DNA of 64,000 bases from Bacillota bacterium (GCA_023393065.1 JAEWMX010000005.1:1-64000); one strand, 5' to 3'; shown: positions 52,705-62,048, counted from the stretch's first letter. Notes: a model not told the origin generated them from the letters alone. A program made the numbers and translations.

Positions 52705-52717
52705 CGCATTGTTCGTT

Positions 52718-52745
52718 TTGAAAATGAATGAGTAAATGATATGCT
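52718..52745 (+). promoter_or_regulatory. Candidate promoter for lysS
   Basis: TTGAAA (52718-52723), 16 bp, TATGCT (52740-52745), in the gap between dusB and lysS. Confidence 0.4.
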
Positions 52746-52770
52746 TATATAAGCAAAAAGAGGAAATTGT

Positions 52771-54255
52771 ATGATAGATGAGACCTTAACCGACCAAGAA
52801 CAAGTGCGACGCGAAAAATTAGAAAGATATCGCGAATTAGGCGTTGATCCCTTTGGTCAAAAGTATGAAAAAAGCCACGATGTTTCTGAAGTTATCGAAC
52901 TCGTAAAAGGCAAAAATAACGAAGAATTAGAAGCTTTGAATTTACATGTAAAAGTAGCGGGTCGCATCATGGCCATTCGAAGAATGGGAAAGGCCTCTTT
53001 TGTGAATATTAAAGACCGCAGCGGTTCGATTCAAGGCTATATCGGCATCGATATCGTCGGCGAAAAAGCCTATGAAGTATTTCGCCTAGCCGATCTTGGT
53101 GATATCGTTGGCATTTCCGGTCGCGTAATGCTCACTCGCACCGGCGAAATCACCGTCCGCGTCGAAGAATATGTTCATCTTACCAAAGCCCTCCGCCCCC
53201 TTCCTGAAAAGTTTCATGGTTTGACTGACGTCGAAGAGAGATATCGCCGCCGCTATGTCGATCTAATTGTCAATGACGAATCACGGCGTATCGCTTTGCT
53301 TAGGCCTCGCGTCATTCGCGCGATGCAAAACTATTTTGACAGCCAAGGCTTCGTCGAAGTCGAAACGAGCGTTCTCTCGCCGATTTTAGGTGGCGCCAAC
53401 GCCCGTCCTTTTATCACTCACCACAACGCATTAGATAAAAACTTTTACCTCCGCATCGCCACCGAATTACCTCTTAAAAAGTTGATGGTTGGCGGCATTG
53501 AACGCGTTTACGAAATCGGTCGTCTGTTCCGCAACGAAGGAATGGATACGCGGCACAATCCAGAATTTACAACCGTCGAGCTCTATCAGGCATTCGGCGA
53601 TCTTCAAGACATGCGCCATCTCGCGGAAAACGTCCTCCGCGAAACAGCTTTGAAAGTGTTGGGAACAACGCAAGTTCCGTGGGGCGATAAAATCATTGAT
53701 TTAGGATCGCCATTCAGATGGGTGTCGATGGTGGAATTAGTCAAAGAAAAGTCTGGAGTTGATTTTAATCAAAATATGACATTCGAAGAGGCTAAAGCCA
53801 TTGCTAAAAAACATGATATTCATGTTGAGAAGCACATGACGGGAATCGGTCACATCATCAATGAATTCTTCGATAAATATTGTGAAGACGACTTGATTCA
53901 GCCGACCTTTGTCCACTCATACCCAATCGAAATTTCGCCACTGACAAAAAAGAGCCCAGACCCTCGTTTTGTCGAGCGTTTTGAATTGTTTGTCAACGGT
54001 ACGGAATTTGCCAACGCCTATACTGAACTCAATGACCCCTTAGATCAAAAAGAGCGCTTTTTAGCTCAGCTTAAGGCCAAGGAACTCGGCGATGAAGAAG
54101 CCAATGAAATGGATACTGATTTCCTTGAAGCTCTCGAATATGGAATGCCACCCGCCGGCGGCATCGGCATGGGCATCGACCGCATTATAATGCTGATGGC
54201 TAATCAGACCTCGATTCGCGAAGTAATTCTCTTCCCTTGCATGAGGGATAAATAA
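52771..54255 (+). CDS. lysS: Lysine-tRNA ligase, class II
   Basis: Charges tRNA-Lys. It has 494 residues with an N-terminal OB-fold anticodon domain (about 60-165), motif 2 FRNEGMDTRHNPEFT and motif 3 GIGMGIDRIIMLM. AGAGGAAA precedes ATG. It closes the pth-lysS block. Confidence 0.98.
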   Translation: MIDETLTDQEQVRREKLERYRELGVDPFGQKYEKSHDVSEVIELVKGKNNEELEALNLHVKVAGRIMAIRRMGKASFVNIKDRSGSIQGYIGIDIVGEKAYEVFRLADLGDIVGISGRVMLTRTGEITVRVEEYVHLTKALRPLPEKFHGLTDVEERYRRRYVDLIVNDESRRIALLRPRVIRAMQNYFDSQGFVEVETSVLSPILGGANARPFITHHNALDKNFYLRIATELPLKKLMVGGIERVYEIGRLFRNEGMDTRHNPEFTTVELYQAFGDLQDMRHLAENVLRETALKVLGTTQVPWGDKIIDLGSPFRWVSMVELVKEKSGVDFNQNMTFEEAKAIAKKHDIHVEKHMTGIGHIINEFFDKYCEDDLIQPTFVHSYPIEISPLTKKSPDPRFVERFELFVNGTEFANAYTELNDPLDQKERFLAQLKAKELGDEEANEMDTDFLEALEYGMPPAGGIGMGIDRIIMLMANQTSIREVILFPCMRDK

Positions 54256-54386
54256 GCTTTTTTTCTTCGCTCTTCCTTATATATCTTCTAGGGAGGAGAA
54301 ACAAACGAAAAGCGATCTGACCCAGTCGCTCAAGTTTGGGCCTGTTCGCACAAGCGTCCGGGCGCATTTATACTTTACTTTACTTA
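54256..54386 (+). other. Gene-free stretch after lysS with GC-rich hairpins
   Basis: No ORF, tRNA or clear terminator was found. AGCGAT-CTGACCCA-GTCGCT (54311-54330) is a 6-bp stem with one G-U pair, and a GC-rich segment 54338-54364 can fold through CGC-ACAA-GCG. A purine-rich stretch AGGGAGGAG (54290-54298) has no start codon behind it. It may hold the lysS 3' end or a small RNA. Confidence 0.3.
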
Positions 54387-54478
54387 TATAATAGACTAAG
54401 ATTGTTGTGCGATATTTTTATCGCATGCTCTCCGCTACTAGTAGATAGTAGCCGAATGACCAAAAGGGAGGTGTACTA
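54387..54478 (+). promoter_or_regulatory. rpsF leader with hairpins and a sequesterable ribosome site
   Basis: TATAAT (54387-54392) is the likely -10. The leader contains TGCGAT-ATTTTT-ATCGCA (54408-54425) and GCTACT-AGTAGAT-AGTAGC (54434-54452), flanked by CCG on both sides. TCTCC (54429-54433) can pair with GGAGG (54467-54471), the ribosome site. This resembles the S6:S18 autoregulatory leader of rpsF operons, but the match is by eye. Confidence 0.55.
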
Positions 54479-54766
54479 ATGAAAAAGTACGAAATCATGT
54501 ACATCTTGAAAGCCGACCTCGAAGAGGCCGCCCGCCAAGATGAAATCTCCAAACTTCACGCCATTTTAACTAATAATGGCGCCGAAGTTACCGATGTTAA
54601 GGAATGGGGATTAAAAGATTTTGCCTATCCGATCAACGATTTAACGAAAGGCTACTATGTCGTCATCAAAGTGACGGCCGAACAACCAGCCTTACTTGAA
54701 TTCGGTCGCTTAGCCAGAATCAATGCCAACGTAATTCGTCATCTGATCACAGTTGACGCAAACTGA
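54479..54766 (+). CDS. rpsF: Ribosomal protein bS6
   Basis: A 95-residue small-subunit protein (MKKYEIMYILKADLEEAARQ, DFAYPINDLTKGYYVVIK) that binds S18 in the platform. AGGGAGGTG lies 7 nt upstream. It is first gene of rpsF-ssb-rpsR, and the leader suggests translational control by the S6:S18 complex. Confidence 0.97.
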   Translation: MKKYEIMYILKADLEEAARQDEISKLHAILTNNGAEVTDVKEWGLKDFAYPINDLTKGYYVVIKVTAEQPALLEFGRLARINANVIRHLITVDAN

Positions 54767-54784
54767 GGCAAGGAGGATTAAATA

Positions 54785-55210
54785 ATGATTAATCGAGTCG
54801 TTTTAGTCGGACGCCTAACACGCGATCCCGAACTTCGGAGGACATCCAACGAAACAGCCGTGGCATCCTTCACCATCGCCGTCGACAATCGCATGAAAGG
54901 ACCGGATGGTCAAAAGACCGCCAGCTTCATCAATTGCACGGTTTGGGGCGCTGCCGCCGATAATACTGCTAAATATACCCGCAAGGGCTCATTAGTCGGT
55001 GTCGAAGGCCGTCTCAATCAAAGAAGTTACGATCGCCGCGACGGCACCAAGGCTTCGGTTCTCGAAGTGGTTTGCGATTCCGTTCAATTCCTTGAACCAA
55101 AAGGCGAAGCGCGCCCTGAAGAAGCGGGTTTCACACCTGATGAACAACCGGCCGAAGACAGCAAAAACTTAGACGCCATCAACATCGTTGATGACGACCT
55201 ACCATTCTAG
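54785..55210 (+). CDS. ssb: Single-stranded DNA-binding protein
   Basis: A 141-residue protein: an OB-fold (1-105, INRVVLVGRLTRDPELRRT) and a short acidic tail ending DDDLPF, the docking peptide for replication and repair partners. AAGGAGG precedes ATG. It sits between rpsF and rpsR as in all Bacilli. Confidence 0.98.
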   Translation: MINRVVLVGRLTRDPELRRTSNETAVASFTIAVDNRMKGPDGQKTASFINCTVWGAAADNTAKYTRKGSLVGVEGRLNQRSYDRRDGTKASVLEVVCDSVQFLEPKGEARPEEAGFTPDEQPAEDSKNLDAINIVDDDLPF

Positions 55211-55222
55211 AAAGGACAAACA

Positions 55223-55450
55223 ATGGGTTACAAAAAAGTTAGACCTCGCAAAAAGGTTTGCTATTTTACAAAAAATAAAATCACGCACATCGATTACAAA
55301 GATGTTGAGTTACTCTCCAGATTTATCACGCCGAACGGCAAAATCTCGCCTCGCCGCTCAACCGGCACGGCGGCTAGATACCAAAGAGAACTCGCCAAAG
55401 CCATTAAAAACGCTCGTTTCATGGCTCTCCTCCCTTACGTAATCGATTAA
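55223..55450 (+). CDS. rpsR: Ribosomal protein bS18
   Basis: A 75-residue basic protein (VCYFTKNKITHIDYKDVELLSRFI, SPRRSTGTAARYQRELAKAIKNARFMALLPY). It carries a single Cys in place of the zinc set of some S18 proteins. AAAGGA precedes ATG; a terminator follows. Confidence 0.97.
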   Translation: MGYKKVRPRKKVCYFTKNKITHIDYKDVELLSRFITPNGKISPRRSTGTAARYQRELAKAIKNARFMALLPYVID

Positions 55451-55456
55451 AAAAAC

Positions 55457-55481
55457 AGGGCTCCGATCGAGAGCCCTTTTT
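55457..55481 (+). terminator. Terminator of the rpsF-ssb-rpsR operon
   Basis: AGGGCTC-CGATCGA-GAGCCCT with a T5 run. Confidence 0.88.
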
Positions 55482-55621
55482 CATACCCCTTGTGCGTAAA
55501 TAAGCCTGAATCGCATTAATGCGACAATTGTTTATGCAAAAACAAGTCAAGATTGGTTTTCTATTACTTTATACTTTTTTGTATAAGTTATTTGTTATAA
55601 TTAGAGACAGCCGAGGAAAAC

Positions 55622-57646
55622 ATGACCAAAGAACTTAGAAAAATGAAAATCCGCGCTTTGTTTATCATAGCGCTGGAATTAATAAGCGCCGCCGCTTTAG
55701 CGGTAATCTATTTTTATAATTTTTTTAATTTCCGCGACATCTTTATCATCGAGTATCTTTTTGCCACTCTTGCCGGCTTTGTCGTCATCAATGTTTTGTT
55801 CATCTGGGTGATGCTCATTCGCCTATCAAAGATTCGCAAAAAGAGCGATTTGAAAGCTGCCGAGTTAATTGGCAACGATGTCCAGGAAGCATATAAGTTT
55901 GGCATGATTGGCCTCGTCGTTGTCGACGAGAACGATATCGTCTTGTGGACGAACGACCTATTTCAAGAGCGGCAAATAGATTTGCTTGATATCAACATTT
56001 TGGATTGGCAGCCCAATCTTCGCGAATTGCATGATGCCAGTCCGGATGTAGTCGTCAAAATCGAAGTCAACTCTCGAAATTACGATGTCAAGTATCTAAG
56101 CGACGCCGGTCTTTATATCTTTAAAGATATGACCGAATACGAATCGATTTTTGAGTATTCCCGCGAGCAAGCTCCGGTGCTGGGCATCATCATGCTCGAT
56201 AACTACTCCGATGTCGCCGGCAACCTCGACGACGCCAACGACGTCATCTCCAAAGTGAAAAATTTAATCTTTGATTACGCCAAAGAATATGGCGTCTTAT
56301 TAAGGCGTTATCGCAACGATGCATATTTTGCTTTGTGTAACTTCACATCCTTGCAACGCATGAAAAAGGATCGCTTTTCACTTCTTGAAAAAGTCCGCGA
56401 ATTGGGAGCCAAAGAAGAAACGCCCCCAACCTTGTCAATCGGGTTAGCCCACGATTTTCCTGATGTCATAAAGTTAAATGAAATGGCCGGTAACGCCATC
56501 GATATCGCCATGTCTCGTGGCGGCGACCAAGTCGTCGTATCAAAGTACGGCGACGAACTCATTTTCTTCGGCGGTAAGAGCGAAGCTCAAGAGAAGCGCA
56601 ACAAAGTTAAAGTCCGCGTCATGGCCGACTCTGTTTTATCATTGATAAAAAATTCCAGCAATGTCATCATCATGGGCCACACGGCGATGGACATGGATGC
56701 TCTTGGCGCCTGCCTTGGGATGAGAGCCATTTGTGAATACTGCAATAAATCGTCGCATATCGTCTACGATCCAAAACTGATGGAACGCAAAACGAAATTT
56801 GCTTTTACCGGGGCTTTCTCCCGCGAAGAATTAGCTCGCATCACCATCTCTCCGAGCGACAGTATAGACAAAGTTCGGTCAAACACCCTAGTCATCGTCT
56901 GCGATGTCCATCGTCCAAGTCTCACGATGGCGCCAAAACTACTGGAAAAAGCCACCAAGGTCATGGTTATCGACCATCATCGTCGAGCCGAAGAATTTAT
57001 CGAATCGCCAGTCTTTAGCTATGTTGAACCAAGCGCATCTTCAACCTGCGAACTCGTCACCGAGTTGATTCGCTATTCATCAGCCAACCCGCGCATCGAA
57101 ATCTCCCCGACTTATGCAACCATCATGCTTTCTGGAGTCTTCCTAGACACCACCTATTTTAAATCGAAAAATACCGGTATTCGGACCTTTGAGGCCTCGA
57201 TGGTTCTTAAAGAATACGGCGCGGACAACTCAGTGGCCGATGATTATCTTAAAGATGAATTCGAAGAATATTCGCTCGTCACCAAGATTATTTCGACGCT
57301 TAAGACTCCGCATTACGGCGTCGTTTATTGCGTCGCCGAAGAAGGGGAACTCATCGAAGTGGCAACCCTTGCCAAAGTCGCCAATCAATGCATGCAGATG
57401 AAAGGCGTTAATGCCGCGTTTGTCATTGGCAACACCGATGAAAAAGAGACTCGCGTCTCAGCCCGAAGCGATGGAACGATCAATGTCCAAATGCTCGCCG
57501 AAAAGATGTTTGGCGGCGGCCATTTCACCTCCGCGGGCGTAACTTTCAAAAACGGGACGATTAAAAAGGCTGAAGAGAAACTTCTCGAAGTGCTAAATGA
57601 ATATTTAAACGACGCTCGTTCGCAAGAGCAGAAAGCGAGAGTTTAG
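55622..57646 (+). CDS. gdpP: Cyclic-di-AMP phosphodiesterase GdpP
   Basis: A 674-residue membrane protein that hydrolyses c-di-AMP. Two N-terminal helices (about 10-30 and 38-60) are followed by a degenerate PAS domain (about 75-170), a degenerate GGDEF domain (about 180-320) without a GGDEF motif, and a DHH/DHHA1 domain with GHTAMDMDALGA, VIDHHRRAEEFI and a terminal GGGHFTSAG. c-di-AMP controls potassium and turgor, relevant for a cell that also has MscL. Order gdpP-rplI-dnaB as in Bacillus. GAGGAAAA precedes ATG. Confidence 0.96.
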   Translation: MTKELRKMKIRALFIIALELISAAALAVIYFYNFFNFRDIFIIEYLFATLAGFVVINVLFIWVMLIRLSKIRKKSDLKAAELIGNDVQEAYKFGMIGLVVVDENDIVLWTNDLFQERQIDLLDINILDWQPNLRELHDASPDVVVKIEVNSRNYDVKYLSDAGLYIFKDMTEYESIFEYSREQAPVLGIIMLDNYSDVAGNLDDANDVISKVKNLIFDYAKEYGVLLRRYRNDAYFALCNFTSLQRMKKDRFSLLEKVRELGAKEETPPTLSIGLAHDFPDVIKLNEMAGNAIDIAMSRGGDQVVVSKYGDELIFFGGKSEAQEKRNKVKVRVMADSVLSLIKNSSNVIIMGHTAMDMDALGACLGMRAICEYCNKSSHIVYDPKLMERKTKFAFTGAFSREELARITISPSDSIDKVRSNTLVIVCDVHRPSLTMAPKLLEKATKVMVIDHHRRAEEFIESPVFSYVEPSASSTCELVTELIRYSSANPRIEISPTYATIMLSGVFLDTTYFKSKNTGIRTFEASMVLKEYGADNSVADDYLKDEFEEYSLVTKIISTLKTPHYGVVYCVAEEGELIEVATLAKVANQCMQMKGVNAAFVIGNTDEKETRVSARSDGTINVQMLAEKMFGGGHFTSAGVTFKNGTIKKAEEKLLEVLNEYLNDARSQEQKARV

Positions 57647-57647
57647 T

Positions 57648-58097
57648 ATGCGTGTAATATTGCTACAAGATGTAAAAAATGTTGGAAAAAAAGGCCAATC
57701 GGTCGAAGTCAGCGATGGCTATGCCAGCAATTTTTTAATCCCCAAGCGCCTCGCCGTCATTGAAACTACTCGATCAGTCGAAGTTCTCAACAAGCAGATT
57801 CAAGACAAGAAAGATGCTGAGACGCAAGAAAGAGAAAAAGCCCAGGAAGTTGCTAGACAACTAGCTTCTATCACCTTGGAATTCGTCGTGCAAGTCGGAG
57901 CCGATCAGAAGATGTTCGGTTCGATTTCGGCCAAGCAAATTGAATCCGAACTCAAAGGAAGACACAATATCCTTATCGATAAGCGCCGTTTTATTGATAA
58001 AGTTGCAATCAATAACTTAGGCTATAGTCGCTTGCGCATCGATTTGTACAAAGGCATCGAAGGCGTTGTTAACGTCCATGTCGTCAAGAAGGAGTAA
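57648..58097 (+). CDS. rplI: Ribosomal protein bL9
   Basis: A 149-residue protein with N-terminal RNA-binding domain (VILLQDVKNVGKKGQSVEVSDGYASNFLIPK), a long central helix and a C-terminal domain. It starts 1 bp after gdpP with only a weak GCGAGAG site, so it is probably coupled. Confidence 0.97.
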   Translation: MRVILLQDVKNVGKKGQSVEVSDGYASNFLIPKRLAVIETTRSVEVLNKQIQDKKDAETQEREKAQEVARQLASITLEFVVQVGADQKMFGSISAKQIESELKGRHNILIDKRRFIDKVAINNLGYSRLRIDLYKGIEGVVNVHVVKKE

Positions 58098-58099
58098 TT

Positions 58100-59593
58100 A
58101 TGGCCAAAGCACGCAATTCGCTTCCGAACAACAACGAGGCCGAAAAAGCCGTCCTCGGTTCCATGCTCCTTTCGCCGCAAGCGGTGGTCGATGGATTAGG
58201 TTCTTTGAGCATCGAAGAATTTTTTGATGGCAACTATGCGAATCGCACCGTTTTTAAAGCGATGCGTCAATTGCAGGACAAGCACATTCCAATCGATGTC
58301 CAAACCGTGACCGAAGAATTGATTAACTCTAAAGAGTTAGACTCAATTGGAGGCACCGATTATCTTCTCGAACTCTCGCAATCCGCCATCTCTTTATCAA
58401 ACCTGGAATTTTATATTAAAATCATTAAAGATCAAGCCGTTCTTCGCAACCTCCTTCTGACAATCCGCCAAATCGACGAAGAGTATTTGGAGAAGCAAAT
58501 CGAAGATATCACCGATTTTGTGTCCGACGCCGAAGTTCGTGTTCGCAAAGTTACAGAGAGGCGCCGCATCTCGAACTTCATCGGAAGCGATGAGTTAGCT
58601 GAACGCGTTCGCGAAAGCATTAATTTGCAAGCCAAAAAGGCCACAGAAGATGGCGTTACCGGCATGAATACCGGATACACAAAGCTAAACGCTCTCACAC
58701 AAGGCTTTCAAAAAGACAACTTGATTATCGTCGCCGCCCGCCCCGGCATGGGCAAGACGGCTTTTGCTTTAAATGTCGCCTTTAACGTCTCACTGAAAAA
58801 TAATTTGCCAGTCGCTATCTTTTCACTAGAAATGTCTTCTGATTCGCTGGCAAAAAGATTGGTGGCCAACCGCGCTTGCGTCCCACTTGAAGATATCTCC
58901 CGAGGCTTTTTGCCACCGAAGAGCCGCGTTGCGATCGAAGAGGCCATTAATGTCATATCGCGCTCGACGATTTTTATCGACGACACGCCCGGTATCAAAC
59001 TAAATGACATCATCGCCAAGTCGCGCAAACTCCATAACACTCATGGCGAATTGGGTTTAATTATTATTGACTATATCGGTCTTATCACATCTGGTTCCAA
59101 GAAGTTTGAAAGCCGCCAGCAAGAAGTCAGCGAGATTTCGCGTTCCTTAAAAGATTTGGCCCGCGAACTCAAGGTTCCCGTCATTGCCGTTTCTCAACTC
59201 TCTCGCGAAGTCGAAAAGCGCGACGATAAACGCCCACAACTCTCGGACTTGCGCGAATCTGGCTCCATCGAACAAGATGCTGACCTCGTCTTGCTCTTGT
59301 TCCGCCGCGATTACTATGAGGATATGGGTGTTAAACTAGGTGCTAGACGCCGAAGATTTTCTCAAGACGGACAACCAGAAGAAAAAACCAAAGAAGATAA
59401 AATCCGCGAACTTGACGCCAAGTTACCAGGCGATGCTTCCTTAGTCGAAATTGCCATTGCGAAGAACCGCAATGGCAAGGTTGGAATGGTCCCTCTCCAC
59501 TTCTTTAAAAGCTATGGTCGATTCGATAATCCAACGCGCGAATACGAAGAGGATTTAGCGCGTATTGAAGCCGAGGACGGCGGATCCGCTTAA
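58100..59593 (+). CDS. dnaB: Replicative DNA helicase
   Basis: Hexameric fork helicase of 497 residues (called DnaC in Bacillus). The N-terminal domain (1-110, LPNNNEAEKAVLGSMLL) binds primase. The RecA-like domain has Walker A ARPGMGKTAFAL and Walker B LIIIDYIGLI, with motifs AVSQLSREVEKR and SGSIEQDADLVLLL. A charged insertion (about 410-440, RRRFSQDGQPEEKTKEDK) interrupts the C-terminal part. AAGGAG precedes ATG. Confidence 0.97.
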   Translation: MAKARNSLPNNNEAEKAVLGSMLLSPQAVVDGLGSLSIEEFFDGNYANRTVFKAMRQLQDKHIPIDVQTVTEELINSKELDSIGGTDYLLELSQSAISLSNLEFYIKIIKDQAVLRNLLLTIRQIDEEYLEKQIEDITDFVSDAEVRVRKVTERRRISNFIGSDELAERVRESINLQAKKATEDGVTGMNTGYTKLNALTQGFQKDNLIIVAARPGMGKTAFALNVAFNVSLKNNLPVAIFSLEMSSDSLAKRLVANRACVPLEDISRGFLPPKSRVAIEEAINVISRSTIFIDDTPGIKLNDIIAKSRKLHNTHGELGLIIIDYIGLITSGSKKFESRQQEVSEISRSLKDLARELKVPVIAVSQLSREVEKRDDKRPQLSDLRESGSIEQDADLVLLLFRRDYYEDMGVKLGARRRRFSQDGQPEEKTKEDKIRELDAKLPGDASLVEIAIAKNRNGKVGMVPLHFFKSYGRFDNPTREYEEDLARIEAEDGGSA

Positions 59594-60348
59594 TGCGCTT
59601 TTATATTATCGCCAGCGGCTCCAAAGGCAATGCCACCTTATTAGAACACGATGGTCGTGTTCTTTTAATCGATATGGGCATTACTCTGGCTCGGCTGAAA
59701 AGCGAGTTAGAGGCCATTGGTTATAAATTTAAAGATATCGAAGCCGTCTTATTTACCCACGAGCACAGCGATCACGCAAGCGGAGCTCGCTTCTTTGATG
59801 ATGAAATCATCTATGCCACCGAAGGAACGTTAGGAGGCAATAAACACCACCTTTTGAAACCGTATGAAAAAATAAATATTCTCGGCTTAGATGTCACCCC
59901 CCTAGCGACATCTCACGATGCCTTCGCGCCGATTGGGTTTTTGTTTGAAAACACGAACGAGAAGCTCGTCTATATGACTGATACCGGTTTTATCAGCGAA
60001 AAAAATCTCGAAGTCATGCGCGATGCCGACTACTATATAATTGAGTCAAACCACAACATCAAAATGCTGTTGCAAACGAATCGCCCCGCCGACTTAAAAC
60101 AGCGAATTCTTAGCGATTTTGGCCATCTGTCCAACGAAGACTCGGCCCTTTACATGAGCGAGCTGATCGGCGAGAGAACCAAAGAGATAGTCTTAGCCCA
60201 CATCTCCGAAGAAGCCAACACTAACGAAACTGCCTTAAGCACTTATTTGCGAATCTTAAAAAAGCGCTTCATCAATGTAAACAAAATTCGCATCTACTGC
60301 GCGGAGCAGTGGTCGATGATCCAAGGAGGCCAAGCCCATGAAAATTAA
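59593..60348 (+). CDS. walJ: WalJ/YycJ metallo-beta-lactamase fold protein
   Basis: A 251-residue MBL hydrolase with SGSKGNATLLEHDGRVLLIDMG, the metal motif THEHSDH (about 55-61) and DTGF. In Bacilli it is linked to the WalKR cell-wall regulon and to DNA exonuclease activity. Here it stands without walKR, overlapping dnaB by one base (TAATG) and rlmH by 11 bp. Confidence 0.92.
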   Translation: MRFYIIASGSKGNATLLEHDGRVLLIDMGITLARLKSELEAIGYKFKDIEAVLFTHEHSDHASGARFFDDEIIYATEGTLGGNKHHLLKPYEKINILGLDVTPLATSHDAFAPIGFLFENTNEKLVYMTDTGFISEKNLEVMRDADYYIIESNHNIKMLLQTNRPADLKQRILSDFGHLSNEDSALYMSELIGERTKEIVLAHISEEANTNETALSTYLRILKKRFINVNKIRIYCAEQWSMIQGGQAHEN

Positions 60349-60817
60349 AATTATCGCTGTCGGAAACATCAAAGAAGATTATTGGCGCGTCGCTCTTTTG
60401 GAGTACACAAATCGGCTCTCGATTTATACAAAAGTCGAGATCATCGAAGTCAAAGACGAACCCGCGCCTCCGCAGATGTCAAAAATCCTCCAAGAAAAAG
60501 TCAAATTGAAAGAAGGAACAAAAATTCTTAATAAAATTAAAGATAAGGATTTAGTGGTCGCCGTCGATTTGAATGGTCCCGAACGAGATAGCGAAACATT
60601 TGCTAAATATCTCGATGGCCTCTTTGTTCGCGGAAATTCTGAAATCGTCTTCGTCATCGGCGGATCGCTCGGTCTCAGCCCCGAGGTTCAAGCCCGGGCT
60701 GACGAGGTCGTCACTTTAAGTAAGCTGACATTCACCCATCAGATGACACGCGTCATTTTGCTTGAGCAAATTTATCGCGCGATTAAAATTAATCGCAACG
60801 AAACTTATCATAAATAA
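60338..60817 (+). CDS. rlmH: 23S rRNA pseudouridine(1915) N3-methyltransferase
   Basis: SPOUT methyltransferase acting on assembled 70S ribosomes. Its 159 residues show KIIAVGNIKEDYWR, the SAM-binding VFVIGGSLGLSPEV and the end LSKLTFTHQMTRVILLEQIYRAIKI...YHK. It overlaps walJ by 11 bp, with AAGGAGG inside it. It ends convergently with the GGDEF gene, 6 bp apart, with no terminator visible. Confidence 0.96.
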   Translation: MKIKIIAVGNIKEDYWRVALLEYTNRLSIYTKVEIIEVKDEPAPPQMSKILQEKVKLKEGTKILNKIKDKDLVVAVDLNGPERDSETFAKYLDGLFVRGNSEIVFVIGGSLGLSPEVQARADEVVTLSKLTFTHQMTRVILLEQIYRAIKINRNETYHK

Positions 60818-60823
60818 ATATTG

Positions 60824-61882
60824 TTAATTTATATCTTTCGCGTCGAGATAACAGACGCGGTTTTTGCCTTGGGATTTTGCTTTGTATAAACTCTTGTCTG
60901 CCCGCTTGATGAGGGTGACACTTGTATCGCCTGGCTCATAGATGGAGACACCGATGCTAATCGTTACTTTTATCGATGGAAATAAGCCGCTATTTTCGAC
61001 GGTTTCGCGGAGTCCGTTCGCGCATTTTAAAGCTCCATCAGGAGTGGTAGACTCACAAAAGACGATAAATTCTTCGCCGCCCCAGCGCCCGATATTAACG
61101 CGGTCACGCCCCTTCATCAAACTGGCAAAAGCCTGCAATGATTGGTCGCCGGCGACATGGCCGAACTCATCATTAATTCGCTTGAAATCATCGAAATCGA
61201 CAACAAATAAGGAAAATTTGACGCCTTTTTTCAATCTTTTTTCAATCTCTTCGTCAATCCATTTTCGATTGTACAAACCGGTTAGGGCATCGGTGATTGT
61301 GAGCTCTTCTAGGGCGCGATTTGTCTGCACCAACATGCCGTGGGCTTCGACGAGAGAAGTCTCATAAAAAAGGATTAATAGCATCGAGGCCACCGCGCCG
61401 ATAACGAAATTTGTTAAGACTCCTAAGTCAAAGGCTACCCCACCCATAATATCGGGCTGCAAGATGATATAAACCAAGGTGACGGCAAAGGCGACGGCCG
61501 AAAAGATTGCCCCTTTTACGCGTCCGACCAAGTAGAGGGAAATAATGGCGACGACCGGAAAAAGATATAAGACATAGGCGGCATTGATGGATAGTTCTAG
61601 GTAGACGAGATAGGTGATGAGAACGATCGTGACAAGCGCATAGCTAGCGACTGTCGCTTTTTTCCAAATTATATAGTAGAAGAATGTCAAAATAGTGGCG
61701 AGAAGCGAGAGAGAAAACCACAAAGTGCCTCCTAATGAGTAAGAAGTTCTGGTGTTGATGATGATGCCGAGCAAAAAGCCGATACTCAGAATCGAAAAAG
61801 TAACGAGAAGCAACCGCTTCTTGTTTATTTCGGCATATTCGCTATAGCCGATGTCTTTGTCTAATTTTGCTTTATCAGCCAA
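60824..61882 (-). CDS. Membrane diguanylate cyclase
   Basis: A 352-residue protein with about six membrane helices (23-173), a short linker and a GGDEF domain (about 195-350). The active site reads GGEEF (268-272), and DALTGLYNRKWID and FDDFKRINDEFGH are intact, so c-di-GMP synthesis is likely. The inhibitory RxxD site five residues upstream is absent. It starts at TTG 61882 with GAGGA about 9 nt before. No EAL or HD-GYP gene is seen in the window. The membrane part is not a recognised sensor. Confidence 0.9.
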   Translation of the reverse strand: MADKAKLDKDIGYSEYAEINKKRLLLVTFSILSIGFLLGIIINTRTSYSLGGTLWFSLSLLATILTFFYYIIWKKATVASYALVTIVLITYLVYLELSINAAYVLYLFPVVAIISLYLVGRVKGAIFSAVAFAVTLVYIILQPDIMGGVAFDLGVLTNFVIGAVASMLLILFYETSLVEAHGMLVQTNRALEELTITDALTGLYNRKWIDEEIEKRLKKGVKFSLFVVDFDDFKRINDEFGHVAGDQSLQAFASLMKGRDRVNIGRWGGEEFIVFCESTTPDGALKCANGLRETVENSGLFPSIKVTISIGVSIYEPGDTSVTLIKRADKSLYKAKSQGKNRVCYLDAKDIN

Positions 61883-62023
61883 TTATTCTATTCCTCGATA
61901 GTTAAAAATACCTATTTATAATATTTTACCACTTTTAACACATGTATGACGACAATACCTTTTTGGCATGTCGCGAAGTTTTCATCGCGTAAAATATAAC
62001 AAATGCAAATCATATAAACAAAT

Positions 62024-62048
62024 ATAAAAAAAGTGCATGGCTGCACTT
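62024..62048 (-). terminator. Terminator after the HAD phosphatase gene
   Basis: On the minus strand AAGTGCA-GCCA-TGCACTT with a T-run. The remaining gap 61883-62023 is AT-rich and should contain the promoter of the GGDEF gene; none is clear. Confidence 0.85.

Noticed and set aside
54256..54478. tRNA or T-box in the lysS-rpsF gap
   Set aside because: No T-loop plus acceptor pairing and no T-box core; only short hairpins were found.
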